Notes: generated from the letters alone by a model not told the origin. Numbered from the stretch's first letter, positions 18,364-28,677 are shown. The stretch is 64,000 nt of DNA from an uncultured Fretibacterium sp. (GCA_947168585.1 CAMVMK010000005.1:1-64000), one strand, 5' to 3'. Numbers and translations are program-made.

Positions 18364-21300
18364 TTATCGGCCGACGAGTCCCATGCCGTTAATTATCGTG
18401 TTTAACATTTCGTCCATTGTCGTTATATAACGCGACATTGCTCCGAAAGCGCGGTTTAATATAACCATGTCCATGAGTTCTTCGTCTAAATTTACTCCGC
18501 TTACGGCCTGACGCTGGCTATCAATTTGCGAGCTTACTGTCGATTGAGTTTTATACATTAAGTTAGCGTGGCTTGCTTCCGTTCCGATTTGGGAGAGCAT
18601 AGCGTCATAAATCCCGCTGATTGTCATAGTTCCATGTTCAAGAACTTTTGCGAAATTCAAATCGTTCATTCTTGAAGCGTTCGTGCCATCGCCTGCGCCT
18701 GCGCTGATACCCTTAGTTGCGAGACCGTTTTCGTCTTTAACGCCCGTAGCCGCGCCGATTAATGACGGATCATGAGAAACGCGGTCAGTAACTTTTAATT
18801 TTTCTGAAGCCCCCGACTGCATTGTAAGAGCATCGAAAAACGCCACGCCCGTTGTCGTGATGTCGCTCCCTACACCGTAGCCCGAATATTGAAGAGCGTT
18901 GATATTTTTAATTAATCCGTAAGCCATTTCGTCAAGTTCGGATTTAAGATTAGGGATCATTTCGTCTCTTGCTTCTTCGAGGCCTTTTATAGAACCGTCT
19001 TTAATATGATGAAGGACTTTGATAATTGCACTGCCCTCACTCTTTAAGTTCAGCCATAAACTTTGACTGACTTCGCTGAGTTCTGTCGCGCTGTAACGGT
19101 CAGCAACTTCGCCCGTTGTTGCTGGTATTCTGCGCGCCATATTGAATTTATTATCAGAAGAAAGATAACGGACTCCGTCTAAACTGAATGAAGCGTCATT
19201 AGCTACGCCCGAGTCGGGAATATAAGCTATTTCGCGGTAACTCGTCAAATATTTGTCGCTATCTTCGGGGTCAGGAATATTTGAAATTATTAATTGATTT
19301 TGAGTGAGGCCGAGCCTGCGCAAAACCTGCATATTTCCGTCTTCAGAACCCATTAGAGTAATTCTTTGGGCTTCTCCGGCTACGTTTGCTGAAATTTCAA
19401 GATAGCCGTTATCAACTGAAGCATGAACCCATTGTTCCGGCTCAGTAAAGCCAAATTCAGCCTGATATTTTTCATTGATTTTATTTCGGATTGTTACGAG
19501 ACTGTCTGAATTTTCAACGTCAATCGTAATCACGGGATTTTCATTCACCATTCCGAGTCTTTCAGCTAAATTGCCCTCGACATCTGAAATTGAAATTAAA
19601 TGATTATCGCGGCTTTCAATATAGAATTGAGTATAAACTCCTGTAGATGATTTCCCGGCAGTTACTGACATATTTGCTAAAGCCGGATTATCGGAAGTTG
19701 CCGCGTTTGTAAAAGTATCGGCCATGAAGTCGCTTAAATCTTTAACGGAAAGAGTCGAACTTGTAGTCTTAGTGTTGCCTAAATCGGAACTTAAAATCCA
19801 AGTGTTAGTAGAACTGTTCCAAGTGGCCGTGAAATCGACTTGATCTCCTGAGACCCCGACCCTGAAAGTATGACGTTCGCCCGCCGTACCTGCCGCTAAA
19901 ATTTCACCTTCAGCAAGGTCGGCAGTTTCGCGGAAAACGTTTGAAGTTACGCGGGTTCCCTGCGTTCCGACCTGGATTCTAAACGAGCCGGAAATGTTCA
20001 AAGCGTCAGTTATTTCTACGGGTTCAACGCGCATATTTACACCGGTTAATTCTGCTTTAACTTCGGTCAAAGTTCCTAATAATCCGGCATAATCAGTAAT
20101 TTCGAGCGGCGAATTTTCGTTAATATCGCTGTCGGTCGTGAAAGTTATTGATGCTGGTCGGTAATTATAAATAGCTTTCAAATTCACATCAACGCCGTTG
20201 TTAGATTGAGCGTAAGAAACAGCATTATTAATAAAACTTGTAAAGTTACTGACAGTTAAATTTCCATCCGAAGTTGTAAAAGTTACAGGATTGCCGTCAT
20301 CGTCAAATATAGAATCGCCGTTGAGTTCTGCTCTCATTTTCCAAACGTACACAGTATTATCATCAGCGTCAGTTGTTTCAACGCGGTCGATTTTTATAGT
20401 TAAAACCGAAGGCTTTTCATCAGCGTCAAGAGTTCTGAACGTTAATTTATAAGGAATATCAGCAGAGTCAGCCGTTAAAATATTTGAGCCTTGAAATTCC
20501 GAAGTTTTAGCGGCTCTTGTCTCGAGGCAGTGGGCATTACCGCCGCCGACTGTCCATTCAACACCGTTAGCAATTCTATCGACTGTTAATTGGTGAGTGC
20601 CTTCCGGGCCTGTAGCTAAAGCCTCAGCAACGTTGATATTGTCAACTATATCAAATTCGTTTTCAGCGACTTGAACATCGTAATAAACTTGATTGTCCCA
20701 CATGAAAGCATGAGCTTTTAACTCTCTTACATGAACGCCTTGAACTAAAACACGGCCGTTGACAGATAAGAAAAATTCACCCTTGACACCATTATGTTCA
20801 ATAGGCTCATTATATTGGATATCCATCATTTTAGAGAGTTTATCTAAAATTAAATCTCTTTGATCATATAAATCATTAGCATTTTGATCTAAGGCTTCAG
20901 CTGTAGCTATCTCCTGATTTAGTGCGGCCAAGTCATATAACATCTGATTAGCTTCTGCTACAGACTGCTGAATTTCCATGTTAACAGATTCGTTATAAGT
21001 ATTAAAATTAGATATTAAATTAGAAAGCATTATGCCGATAGAATCTGCTGACTCAACTAAGGCACGGCGCGCGCTCGTATCTTCCGGAGAACGCTGTAAA
21101 GTCTGCATATTTGTAAAAAAAGTATCCATAGCATCGCGCAGTCCCGTAGATTGGGGCTCGGCTATATAATTTTGTATAGAATCATATAAACCGCTAACTT
21201 TTTCCCAATATCCTAAAGCTGATTGGCAGTCTCTATATTGAAAATCTAAAAATTCATCTCTTATTCTTTCTATAGTGCTTGCGTACATGCCCTGACCCAA

Positions 21301-21471
21301 CTGGCCGACATGCGCTATATCTTCGGGTGTTACAGTTGAAAAAATTACACGCTGACGGGAATAACCCTCAGTGTTCATATTAGAAATATTATGACCGACT
21401 GTCTGCATACCGAGTCTAAACCCGTTCAGAGCCGATTTTCCCATCTCAAGACCGCCGAAAGTGCTGCTCAT
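18364..21471 (-). CDS. flgK: Flagellar hook-associated protein 1 (FlgK), unusually large (1035 aa)
   Basis: SALNGFRLGMQTVGHNISNMNTEGYSRQRV; C-terminal VSGVNLDEELMDMVILNRAFGAMSRYITTMDEMLNTIINGMG. Confidence 0.96.
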   Translation of the reverse strand: MSSTFGGLEMGKSALNGFRLGMQTVGHNISNMNTEGYSRQRVIFSTVTPEDIAHVGQLGQGMYASTIERIRDEFLDFQYRDCQSALGYWEKVSGLYDSIQNYIAEPQSTGLRDAMDTFFTNMQTLQRSPEDTSARRALVESADSIGIMLSNLISNFNTYNESVNMEIQQSVAEANQMLYDLAALNQEIATAEALDQNANDLYDQRDLILDKLSKMMDIQYNEPIEHNGVKGEFFLSVNGRVLVQGVHVRELKAHAFMWDNQVYYDVQVAENEFDIVDNINVAEALATGPEGTHQLTVDRIANGVEWTVGGGNAHCLETRAAKTSEFQGSNILTADSADIPYKLTFRTLDADEKPSVLTIKIDRVETTDADDNTVYVWKMRAELNGDSIFDDDGNPVTFTTSDGNLTVSNFTSFINNAVSYAQSNNGVDVNLKAIYNYRPASITFTTDSDINENSPLEITDYAGLLGTLTEVKAELTGVNMRVEPVEITDALNISGSFRIQVGTQGTRVTSNVFRETADLAEGEILAAGTAGERHTFRVGVSGDQVDFTATWNSSTNTWILSSDLGNTKTTSSTLSVKDLSDFMADTFTNAATSDNPALANMSVTAGKSSTGVYTQFYIESRDNHLISISDVEGNLAERLGMVNENPVITIDVENSDSLVTIRNKINEKYQAEFGFTEPEQWVHASVDNGYLEISANVAGEAQRITLMGSEDGNMQVLRRLGLTQNQLIISNIPDPEDSDKYLTSYREIAYIPDSGVANDASFSLDGVRYLSSDNKFNMARRIPATTGEVADRYSATELSEVSQSLWLNLKSEGSAIIKVLHHIKDGSIKGLEEARDEMIPNLKSELDEMAYGLIKNINALQYSGYGVGSDITTTGVAFFDALTMQSGASEKLKVTDRVSHDPSLIGAATGVKDENGLATKGISAGAGDGTNASRMNDLNFAKVLEHGTMTISGIYDAMLSQIGTEASHANLMYKTQSTVSSQIDSQRQAVSGVNLDEELMDMVILNRAFGAMSRYITTMDEMLNTIINGMGLVGR

Positions 21472-21477
21472 AATTAT

Positions 21478-21930
21478 TTACCCCCTAAAATCGGCCGCAG
21501 ACTGTGAAAGAGTATCCCCGTTTATACGCCGCCATTCAGAAAGCAGCATTGAAGTATATTTTTCGTTCTGGTCAATTAGGCCGCTTAAAATCATTATTTC
21601 CGATTTCAACAAAAAAACAGACTGCGCTAATTTATCAGCAGCCTTCTTAAATTCTTCACGCTCATAGTCCTGCATAATTGACAGCAGCGAACTTACTTTC
21701 GGTTCACACGAAAACGCGGCGGCTAATTTTTTCGCAATTTCCGAGCGTATATTTTCGTGAGTCTGGACTTCAAAAGAAATATCCCGTGCTTCGTCCATCA
21801 AAGAATTTACAGCTTCGGTGTCGCGCTGACGCATTGCCTCGCGCTGTTCGCGCATAACGTCAATTAAGTCATCTATGCAGTCGGCTTCGTCAAGAATTGA
21901 ATCTATAAGTTTCTCAACATCGGCACGCAT
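21478..21930 (-). CDS. flgN: FlgN-like flagellar export chaperone
   Basis: Coiled-coil 150 aa, position directly upstream of flgK. Confidence 0.8.
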   Translation of the reverse strand: MRADVEKLIDSILDEADCIDDLIDVMREQREAMRQRDTEAVNSLMDEARDISFEVQTHENIRSEIAKKLAAAFSCEPKVSSLLSIMQDYEREEFKKAADKLAQSVFLLKSEIMILSGLIDQNEKYTSMLLSEWRRINGDTLSQSAADFRG

Positions 21931-21946
21931 TTTTCATAAAAATTTT

Positions 21947-22243
21947 TTATTCTGCGGCGACGTCGATCATTCCCGCGATTATCAACCGTCCGGCTAATTT
22001 ATCGAGCGGAGGATTATAAGTTCCCTCTTCAATTTGCGTCTTGAAATTCGTTACAACGTCTTCCCTGACGTCCGGAATATTTTTTATTTCGGCGTTGACT
22101 TTCGAGAGCAAAGTTCCGAACGAACTGAATTTTGCGTTATCGGCTTCTTCGTAAGCTGAGCTGCCGTTGTAAGAAACACTCCTTTTTGATTTTTTATTAT
22201 TCAGGGCATCAATGTTATATTGCCCAGATATTCTTCCAATCAT
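21947..22243 (-). CDS. flgM: Anti-sigma-28 factor FlgM
   Basis: Small protein upstream of flgN; KTQIEEGTYNPPLDKLAGRLI matches the FlgM C-terminal pattern. Confidence 0.85.
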   Translation of the reverse strand: MIGRISGQYNIDALNNKKSKRSVSYNGSSAYEEADNAKFSSFGTLLSKVNAEIKNIPDVREDVVTNFKTQIEEGTYNPPLDKLAGRLIIAGMIDVAAE

Positions 22244-22362
22244 TTTTTATGCCCTCCTTTGCAAAGATTTTCTTCGTTTTGAAATAAATTTCGGTTTTAT
22301 TTCTGTGTATCTTTAGCCTTTACAATAAAAAAATAAAATCGAAGGGACATTAAAAATTTTAG

Positions 22363-22902
22363 TTAAATATTTTTCCAGAGAACTTTTAAGAAATCCATTG
22401 CGTTATCGATTGTAACAAATCTCACAGCAAAAGCCGCCATCGACAGAAGCACGCAGCACAAAACGAAATTTCTTTCACCCCTGCTCATCTCGCCGATTTT
22501 TTTAGACATATGGAAAACATGAAAACCTATGCTTCTTTTCCACGGAAATAAAAACGGAACTGTTCCGCACCACGCGTCTTCAAGAATATGAAGCAGACAG
22601 CCCATTACCCAAAATCCCGCGCACGCCCATAAATCATAATGAGCGTTTCTTCCGTCAACGAGAGCAGAAAGTCTCGGAATTATCCAGCCCGCTCTCTTGA
22701 AACATACGTAAGCTAACGCAGCCCACGGGGCAAACCAGTGAGTCCAGCGTCTGTGCCAGCGGTTTCGTCTTTTTCCGAAAAATACATATTCAGACGAGTC
22801 CGGAAATGTTGAGCCGAAAAAGCTGAATAACGCCGCTAAAGGCGATCCTGTCGCCCCTAAAATTATTGCAGTTGTTGAAAGTCTATGTCCTTTTCCTGTC
22901 AT
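22363..22902 (-). CDS. YdjM-like membrane-bound metal-dependent hydrolase
   Basis: GKGHRLSTTAIILGA; FPDSSEY; HRRWTHWF motifs. Confidence 0.8.
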   Translation of the reverse strand: MTGKGHRLSTTAIILGATGSPLAALFSFFGSTFPDSSEYVFFGKRRNRWHRRWTHWFAPWAALAYVCFKRAGWIIPRLSALVDGRNAHYDLWACAGFWVMGCLLHILEDAWCGTVPFLFPWKRSIGFHVFHMSKKIGEMSRGERNFVLCCVLLSMAAFAVRFVTIDNAMDFLKVLWKNI

Positions 22903-22942
22903 GTTAGTATCCTAAAAATTTTTAAGGTATTATAACAAAATT

Positions 22943-23476
22943 ATGATGATTTTAATTTGCGGAAGCTCAGGAAGCGGTAAAAGTAAATTCACCGAAGATT
23001 TACTCGAAAAATTTAAGAGCGAAAAAAAATTTTATGTCGCTGCGTCAAAAATTTTTGCAATGCCTGACGGCAGACAGGATTTAGAAATGCTCGAACGTAT
23101 AAAAAAACATAAAGCCATGAGAGCCGGAAAAAATTTTATAACTATCGAACGCGAAAAAAATTTAGGAGGATTAAATTTCCCGGAAAGTTCGAGCGTCTTA
23201 ATTGAAAGTTTAACGGCGTGGCTCGCTAATGAAATGTTTGACTCGAACGGCGGACAGGAAAAAATTTTTGAAAAAATTTTCGATGATATTCAAACGTTAA
23301 AGGCCAAGTGCGAAAATTTAATTTTAGTTTCGGACGATATTTTTTCGGACGGAATTATTTACGATGACTCTACAGAATTTTATAGAAAAACTCTTGCGGC
23401 CTTGATGATTAAATCTGCTTCAATAAGCAATAAAGTTATAGAAATTTTTTCGGGACTTCCCGTCTATTTGAAGTAG
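22943..23476 (+). CDS. cobU: Bifunctional adenosylcobinamide kinase/guanylyltransferase-like
   Basis: ILICGSSGSGKSKFTEDL P-loop; VLIESLTAWLANEMF; VSDDIFSDGI. Confidence 0.8.
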   Translation: MMILICGSSGSGKSKFTEDLLEKFKSEKKFYVAASKIFAMPDGRQDLEMLERIKKHKAMRAGKNFITIEREKNLGGLNFPESSSVLIESLTAWLANEMFDSNGGQEKIFEKIFDDIQTLKAKCENLILVSDDIFSDGIIYDDSTEFYRKTLAALMIKSASISNKVIEIFSGLPVYLK

Positions 23477-23547
23477 AGGGGAAGTCTTCTTGCGAGTTAT
23501 GATAAAAAACGGCCGTCTTATGAACAGCCGCCCTCGAATTTTCTATT

Positions 23548-23874
23548 TTATTTTTTCTTATTTTTTTGAATTTCGTCATATTTTTGCTTGGCTTCGGTTT
23601 CTGCTTCTTCGGCATCTTTTTGTGAAACTTTTGCAGACGAAAACCAGCCTTCTTCCTTTAACTCTTCTAATTTTTTAGAGTTGTCCTCACCGCTAAGCTG
23701 AGAGAGATACGCCCACATATAAGCCTTTTTATAATCTTTTTCCACATATTCGCCTCTATAATACATTGCGCCTATATTAGATTGAGCGTTGGCATTGCCA
23801 TTATCAGCTGCTTTACTGAACCAATCAAAAGCTTTTTTATAATCTTGCAGTACTCCCCTTTTTCCGAAGTAGTA
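23548..23874 (-). pseudogene. 3' part of Sel1-repeat protein gene interrupted by IS607
   Basis: Minus-strand frame reads YYFGKRGVLQDYKKAFDWFSKAADNGNANAQSNIGAMYYRGEYVEKDYKKAYMWAYLSQLSGED...; continuation of the 25773-27062 ORF that ends ...NYTAQLELG. Confidence 0.85.
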
Positions 23875-23926
23875 TTAAATTTCTTTACTTGTTTTATATA
23901 AAAATATATGATATTATAAAAATAAA

Positions 23927-24514
23927 TTGAACGGAGGAGTGTTAGTTTTTTTGAAATTAAGTGAGTACGCAAAGAAAAATTCAATAACATATCAAACAGC
24001 TTGGAATCATTTTAAGAGCGGAAAAATTCCTAATGCAAGGCAACTCGCTACTGGAACTGTTGTTATTGATGAGAATTTACATACTCAAATTAATGATTAT
24101 GTTATTGTTTATGCAAGAGTTTCAAGTTCTGAAAATAAATCCAACCTTGATTCACAGGCAGAAAGATTAGTGCAGTATTGCGAGGCATCGGGATTAACCA
24201 TTTCAGAGATTGTGAAGGAATGTGCGAGCGGTCTGAATGATAACAGACCTAAATTGTCAAAAATATTCAGAGATAGGAAAGCTACCAAAATTGTTGTTGA
24301 ACATAAAGACAGATTAACAAGATTCGGTTATAACTACATAGAACTTCTTTACCCTGAATGCAAAATAATAGTTGTAGATCCGTGTGAGGATAAACAGGAT
24401 TTGTTTGAAGATTTTGTTTCGCTTGTAACAAGTTTTTGTGCGCGTATTTACGGAAGAAGACGTTCACGCAGGAAAACGGAGCAGATAATAGAGGCGTTAA
24501 ATGCTACTGAGTGA
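23927..24514 (+). CDS. tnpA: IS607 family serine recombinase TnpA
   Basis: LKLSEYAKKNSITYQTAWNHFKSGKIPNARQLATGTVVI (MerR-like) + VYARVSSSENKSNLDSQAERL serine recombinase motif. Confidence 0.93.
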   Translation: MNGGVLVFLKLSEYAKKNSITYQTAWNHFKSGKIPNARQLATGTVVIDENLHTQINDYVIVYARVSSSENKSNLDSQAERLVQYCEASGLTISEIVKECASGLNDNRPKLSKIFRDRKATKIVVEHKDRLTRFGYNYIELLYPECKIIVVDPCEDKQDLFEDFVSLVTSFCARIYGRRRSRRKTEQIIEALNATE

Positions 24515-25736
24515 ACAGCACATTTTTACAAGGGGCTCAAAATCCTTTCAAGAGTTTGAAAAATTGTGTCGTAATGCCAATAATTTGTACAATGCGACAA
24601 TGTATTGCGTACGTCAAAACTTTTTCGCAGGAAAGATATTAACTTACCCTGAGGTAAATAAACAATTCATCAAAGATAAGCAGGCTGATTATTACAGTTT
24701 TCCAACAAAAATATCACAGCAAATTCAAAGGAATGTTGCTGCTGCATGGAAAAGTTATTTTAGCCTTATTAAGGATTACAAGAAAAGCCCATCAAAATAT
24801 CAGGGCAAGCCGCATATACCTGGATACAGAGAAAAAGGCGGATTTTATATAGTTCCGTTTACAGTGCAGTCAATATCTTTTAATAACCGCAATGTTAAAA
24901 AGGGATTTTTGAAATTATCAGGAACTTCTGTACTAATTAAGACACAGCAAAAAGAAATACAGGCGGCACGATTAGTCCCATTGGATAGGAATCACATAAA
25001 AGTGGAAGTTCTTTATAAGGCTGTATGCCATGAAAGAAGGGATACTGGCAAAATTGCGTCGATAGATTTAGGCGTAAATAATCTTGCAACAATTATATAT
25101 CCTAACTCAAAAACAGAAATTATCAACGGCCGCCCGTTGAAGTCTATAAACCAGTTTTATAACAAGAAATTGGCGAAAGTACGCTCTGAAAATTCACGGA
25201 GAAAAAAACAGACAAGAAAAGAGGTGAATTTGATTAGCAAACGCCGCAATAAGATAAATGACTATCTTCACAAGTCATCCCGTTATATAGTGAATCAATT
25301 AGTTTCCAACGATGTATCAGAATTAGTAATCGGGTACAATGCGGGGTGGAAACAAGACACCGAAATGGGAAAAGCAGGTAATCAGAGATTTCAGTCGATA
25401 CCGTTTTATAAATTCATAAATATGCTGACATACAAATGCGAATTAGCTGGAATTGCAGTAGCTACAAATGAAGAAAGTTACACGTCAAAATGCAGTTTTT
25501 TAGATAATGAAGAAATTTGCAAACACGATGAATACAAAGGTAAACGGGTAAAACGTGGATTATTCAAAAGTTCTGGCGGAAAATTATTAAACGCTGATGT
25601 CAATGGTGCATTGAATATTCTGAAAAAATATCTCGAAGAAAAAGTAGTCAGGAATAAAGAGCAAATCTTAAACTCTTTGGACTTGATAGAGGTGTGTAGT
25701 ACGCCAACAGTTTATACTGTAAAACTCATAGCATAA
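24501..25736 (+). CDS. tnpB: RNA-guided nuclease TnpB (IS605 OrfB)
   Basis: SIDLGVNNLATI (RuvC-I), ELVIGYNAGWKQ, EESYTSKCSFLDNE, ADVNGALNILKKY (RuvC-III). Confidence 0.93.
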   Translation: MLLSEQHIFTRGSKSFQEFEKLCRNANNLYNATMYCVRQNFFAGKILTYPEVNKQFIKDKQADYYSFPTKISQQIQRNVAAAWKSYFSLIKDYKKSPSKYQGKPHIPGYREKGGFYIVPFTVQSISFNNRNVKKGFLKLSGTSVLIKTQQKEIQAARLVPLDRNHIKVEVLYKAVCHERRDTGKIASIDLGVNNLATIIYPNSKTEIINGRPLKSINQFYNKKLAKVRSENSRRKKQTRKEVNLISKRRNKINDYLHKSSRYIVNQLVSNDVSELVIGYNAGWKQDTEMGKAGNQRFQSIPFYKFINMLTYKCELAGIAVATNEESYTSKCSFLDNEEICKHDEYKGKRVKRGLFKSSGGKLLNADVNGALNILKKYLEEKVVRNKEQILNSLDLIEVCSTPTVYTVKLIA

Positions 25737-25772
25737 ATTTATATTTTATATATTTTTATATGTTTTGAGTAA

Positions 25773-27062
25773 CTATCTACTTCCAAGTTCTAATTGAGCT
25801 GTATAATTAGTGTCTGCCAATTTAATTAGACTTTCTAAGTCTAAACTTTCTATATCGATGCTTTTTTGAAGTTCAGATTTTTTTTGAGGCGATGTTTGAG
25901 AAGCTGTATTTTGTTGAGCTTTCTCAATTACTGTTTTAAGATCATCTTTAAGCGCGTATAAATCAAGCGCGTCGAGTTTCCCTTTTTTCATTTCCGAGAG
26001 AAAAACGCCGCTTACATTAACCTCGTACTCAAAATCTACGTTAGGCTCAACGCAGGCTATACCCTCGTCTTTATCATCCAAAAGGAAATAAGTAACGCCG
26101 GCGAATAAATTATTGCTCCAGTCCCCGTCTTGTGTGTAGTCACGGACAATACTAAGATGTTTTCTGATTTCGGCAGTATTGGGATTTTTTTCCGCTGCGA
26201 GAGTCTGCACTCTGTATTTTTCGACTTCGAGTTTATAAGGGTCATATCTCAGGACAGGCCGCCAAATCTCATCGAATTTATCAAAACATTTTGCTGCTTC
26301 TGCATTATCTTTAACTTCTTGTGCCGCAGCAGCACGGTAATACCAGTAAGGCGGATAGGTTTGAAAATTTCTCTCAACGTTTCGTGATTTTAACATTCTT
26401 AAACGTTTGGACGGGTCATCGGCATTCACTGCCTTAAAAAATCCGTTGAGGCTGTCCTGAGTAAGTCTGTATTCGTCGGGGAGTTTATATTGACGCAGCA
26501 AATTCCATGAGGCACTTAATAATCTTGTTTGCAGGTCGTTGCATCTTTCAATATCTTCTTTTTTAAGCTGCCATAGGTCATTCTCAAGCCCTTCAATAAG
26601 TTCAACTTTTGAAATTTGATAGCTTAAGTAAGACGATAGGCAAGAAGTCGCTAAACTTCCGAGCCAGCTCCATAAATCTACTCCATAAGCCCGTATGCCG
26701 CTGAGCGCGTTTATTAACCGTCTTTGTTCGCGATTATTGTAACGATCCTGAAAACGTTTTGCTTCTTCCTGCCGTAAAGTTTTGCCCGTAATGAAATTCA
26801 TCATTTCGGTAAAAAGTCCCGTAAGTTCGTAATCATTTTCAATATTTCCAAGCGCGAGTTTATTAATGATGTTGTTATATTCTTGATCAAGGACGATTCT
26901 GTCTTGAGTCGTAACTATTTTGTGAATTGACACGATAGCCATATTAAGAGCCAGCATAGTATGCTGAGGATCATAATCATTTTCTTTAGCTTCTTCAGAA
27001 TATACCGGAGCTACAGACAGCGCAAAAAACATCAGCACGATAATAAAAACGACACGCTTCAA
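25773..27062 (-). pseudogene. 5' part of Sel1/TPR-type secreted protein gene truncated by IS607
   Basis: Signal peptide; ends ...LIKLADTNYTAQLELGSR-stop exactly at the IS right junction, i.e. at the start of a Sel1 repeat continued at 23874. Confidence 0.8.
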
Positions 27063-27120
27063 TTATTTCACTCCTCAAAAAATTTTAATGTGATTTTGAA
27101 ATTTTATCACATTGAAACTA

Positions 27121-27145
27121 ATTAGGAGTAAGGAGTTAGGAATTA
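27121..27145 (+). repeat. TTAGGAGTAAGGAGTTAGGAATTA short intergenic repeat
   Basis: Same heptad-like theme as other intergenic TTAGGAG/TTAGGAA motifs in the window. Confidence 0.5.
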
Positions 27146-27152
27146 TTTTTTC

Positions 27153-28277
27153 TTAGACGTTGAAAGTCTCCGAAACTTTTACAAGTTCATCGCGGATTTT
27201 AATATGCTGAGGGCAGGCCTCTTCGCAGGCTCCGCATTTAATACATTCGCTGGCATGTTTATGTCCCTGCCATACAACGTTGAAGTTTAATTGATTTTTA
27301 GCAAAATCAAGATTTTTGTAGAGCGTGTAGACATTCATGGCCGTGAAAGAGCCTGAAATTCCTATATCCATTGGGCAGACTTTGGCGCAGTAATTGCAGG
27401 TTGTGCACGGAATTATAGGAATTTTAGCGAGTTCGGCGCGGGCATTTTCGATAACTTTTTTTTGTTCGCCCGTTAAGTGCTTAAAGTCTTTCATATAAGA
27501 AAGATTGTCGCGCATCTGCTCAAGATTAGACATTCCTGATAAAACAGTGATAACTCCGTCTAAATCAGCGGCAAATCTAACAGCCCATGAAGCGCACGAA
27601 GAGTCAGGCTCGGCGGCCTTAAAAACTTTTTCGACGGTCTCCGGCGGTGTTGCTAAAGTTCCGCCTTTAACCGGCTCCATTATGATAACGGGCTTGTTGT
27701 GTTTTCTCGCGACTTCGTAACACTGGCGTGATTTAACTGCGGGATTTTCCCAGTCTGCGTAATTAATTTGAAGCTGAACAAATTCCGCTTCCGGGTGTTT
27801 CGTCAAAATTTCTTCAAGCTGTTCCGGCGTTGAATGGAAAGAAAAGCCTAAATGTTTAATTTTTCCTTTAGCTTTTTCGTTCAAAAAATAATTCCAGAGA
27901 TCGAAGTCCTCAAAAAATTTTGTTCTTTTGTCGCCCAAATTATGAAGCAGATAAAAATCGAAATATCTTGCTCCGGTCTGCTTCAAAGAAGTCTCGTATT
28001 GAGCAAGAGCGTCTTCTCTCGAATTGCATTTGATCCAAGCGGCGTTTTTTGTAGCGAGCTGGAATTTTTCTCTCGGATAACGTTCAACGAGAGCTTTTCT
28101 TATAGCGTCCTCGCTGCCGGGATAAGCCCAAGCCGTGTCGAAGTAAGTGAAGCCTGCTGCTAAAAACTCATCAACCATTTTCTTTGTCTGCTCAAGATCG
28201 ATAGTGTTCTCATCAAGATGAGGCAGACGCATTAACCCGAAACCGAGTTTTTTAATTTCTTCTCCTAAATATGACAT
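27153..28277 (-). CDS. Aldo/keto reductase with C-terminal 4Fe-4S domain
   Basis: KLGFGLMRLP; DTAWAYPGSEDAIRKAL; CTTCNYCAKVCP and CIKCGACEEACPQHI. Confidence 0.95.
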   Translation of the reverse strand: MSYLGEEIKKLGFGLMRLPHLDENTIDLEQTKKMVDEFLAAGFTYFDTAWAYPGSEDAIRKALVERYPREKFQLATKNAAWIKCNSREDALAQYETSLKQTGARYFDFYLLHNLGDKRTKFFEDFDLWNYFLNEKAKGKIKHLGFSFHSTPEQLEEILTKHPEAEFVQLQINYADWENPAVKSRQCYEVARKHNKPVIIMEPVKGGTLATPPETVEKVFKAAEPDSSCASWAVRFAADLDGVITVLSGMSNLEQMRDNLSYMKDFKHLTGEQKKVIENARAELAKIPIIPCTTCNYCAKVCPMDIGISGSFTAMNVYTLYKNLDFAKNQLNFNVVWQGHKHASECIKCGACEEACPQHIKIRDELVKVSETFNV

Positions 28278-28299
28278 TTTAATTCCCCCCGTAATTATA

Positions 28300-28605
28300 T
28301 TAATCTGTTACGTCTTTCATTAAAGGCAGCCCTGCTTTTATAGTGCAAATTAATGCGAGAACGAACACGATTATTATAAAAATAAAATTTTCCGTAAACA
28401 TCCCGACTATTCCTGCCAAAGCCGGAGCGGCTGCAACAACAGCTAAGAGTTTTGCGAATTGGACAGCATATTTTTTCTCGTCTTTCATTTTTGCTGCGTA
28501 ATGCCTCCGGATTAAATTTACGTCTTTAGTCCACGCTAATAAAAGAGCGTAGAGAAGAATTGCGCCGGAAAATATAAACATTAAAATTGAAAATCCGTAT
28601 TCCAT
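28300..28605 (-). CDS. Small hypothetical membrane protein
   Basis: 101 aa, three predicted hydrophobic segments. Confidence 0.5.
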   Translation of the reverse strand: MEYGFSILMFIFSGAILLYALLLAWTKDVNLIRRHYAAKMKDEKKYAVQFAKLLAVVAAAPALAGIVGMFTENFIFIIIVFVLALICTIKAGLPLMKDVTD

Positions 28606-28677
28606 TTTTCGCGAGCCGCCTCCTTATGAAAATTTTTTTAATATTAACATGTTCAACGGAACTTTAAGCAAGATTTT

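Larger units (their letters stand above)
23875..25778 (+). mobile_element. IS607-family insertion sequence (tnpA + tnpB); ends approximate
   Basis: Serine recombinase plus TnpB ORFs, AT-rich flanks, and the two halves of a Sel1 gene on either side. Confidence 0.85.

Noticed and set aside
23490-23678. 62-aa plus-strand ORF
   Set aside because: Antisense to the Sel1 gene 3' end; low-complexity hydrophobic translation.
23772-23990. 72-aa minus-strand ORF spanning the IS607 left junction
   Set aside because: It is an out-of-frame readthrough of the interrupted Sel1 gene and IS end; the true Sel1 frame is different.
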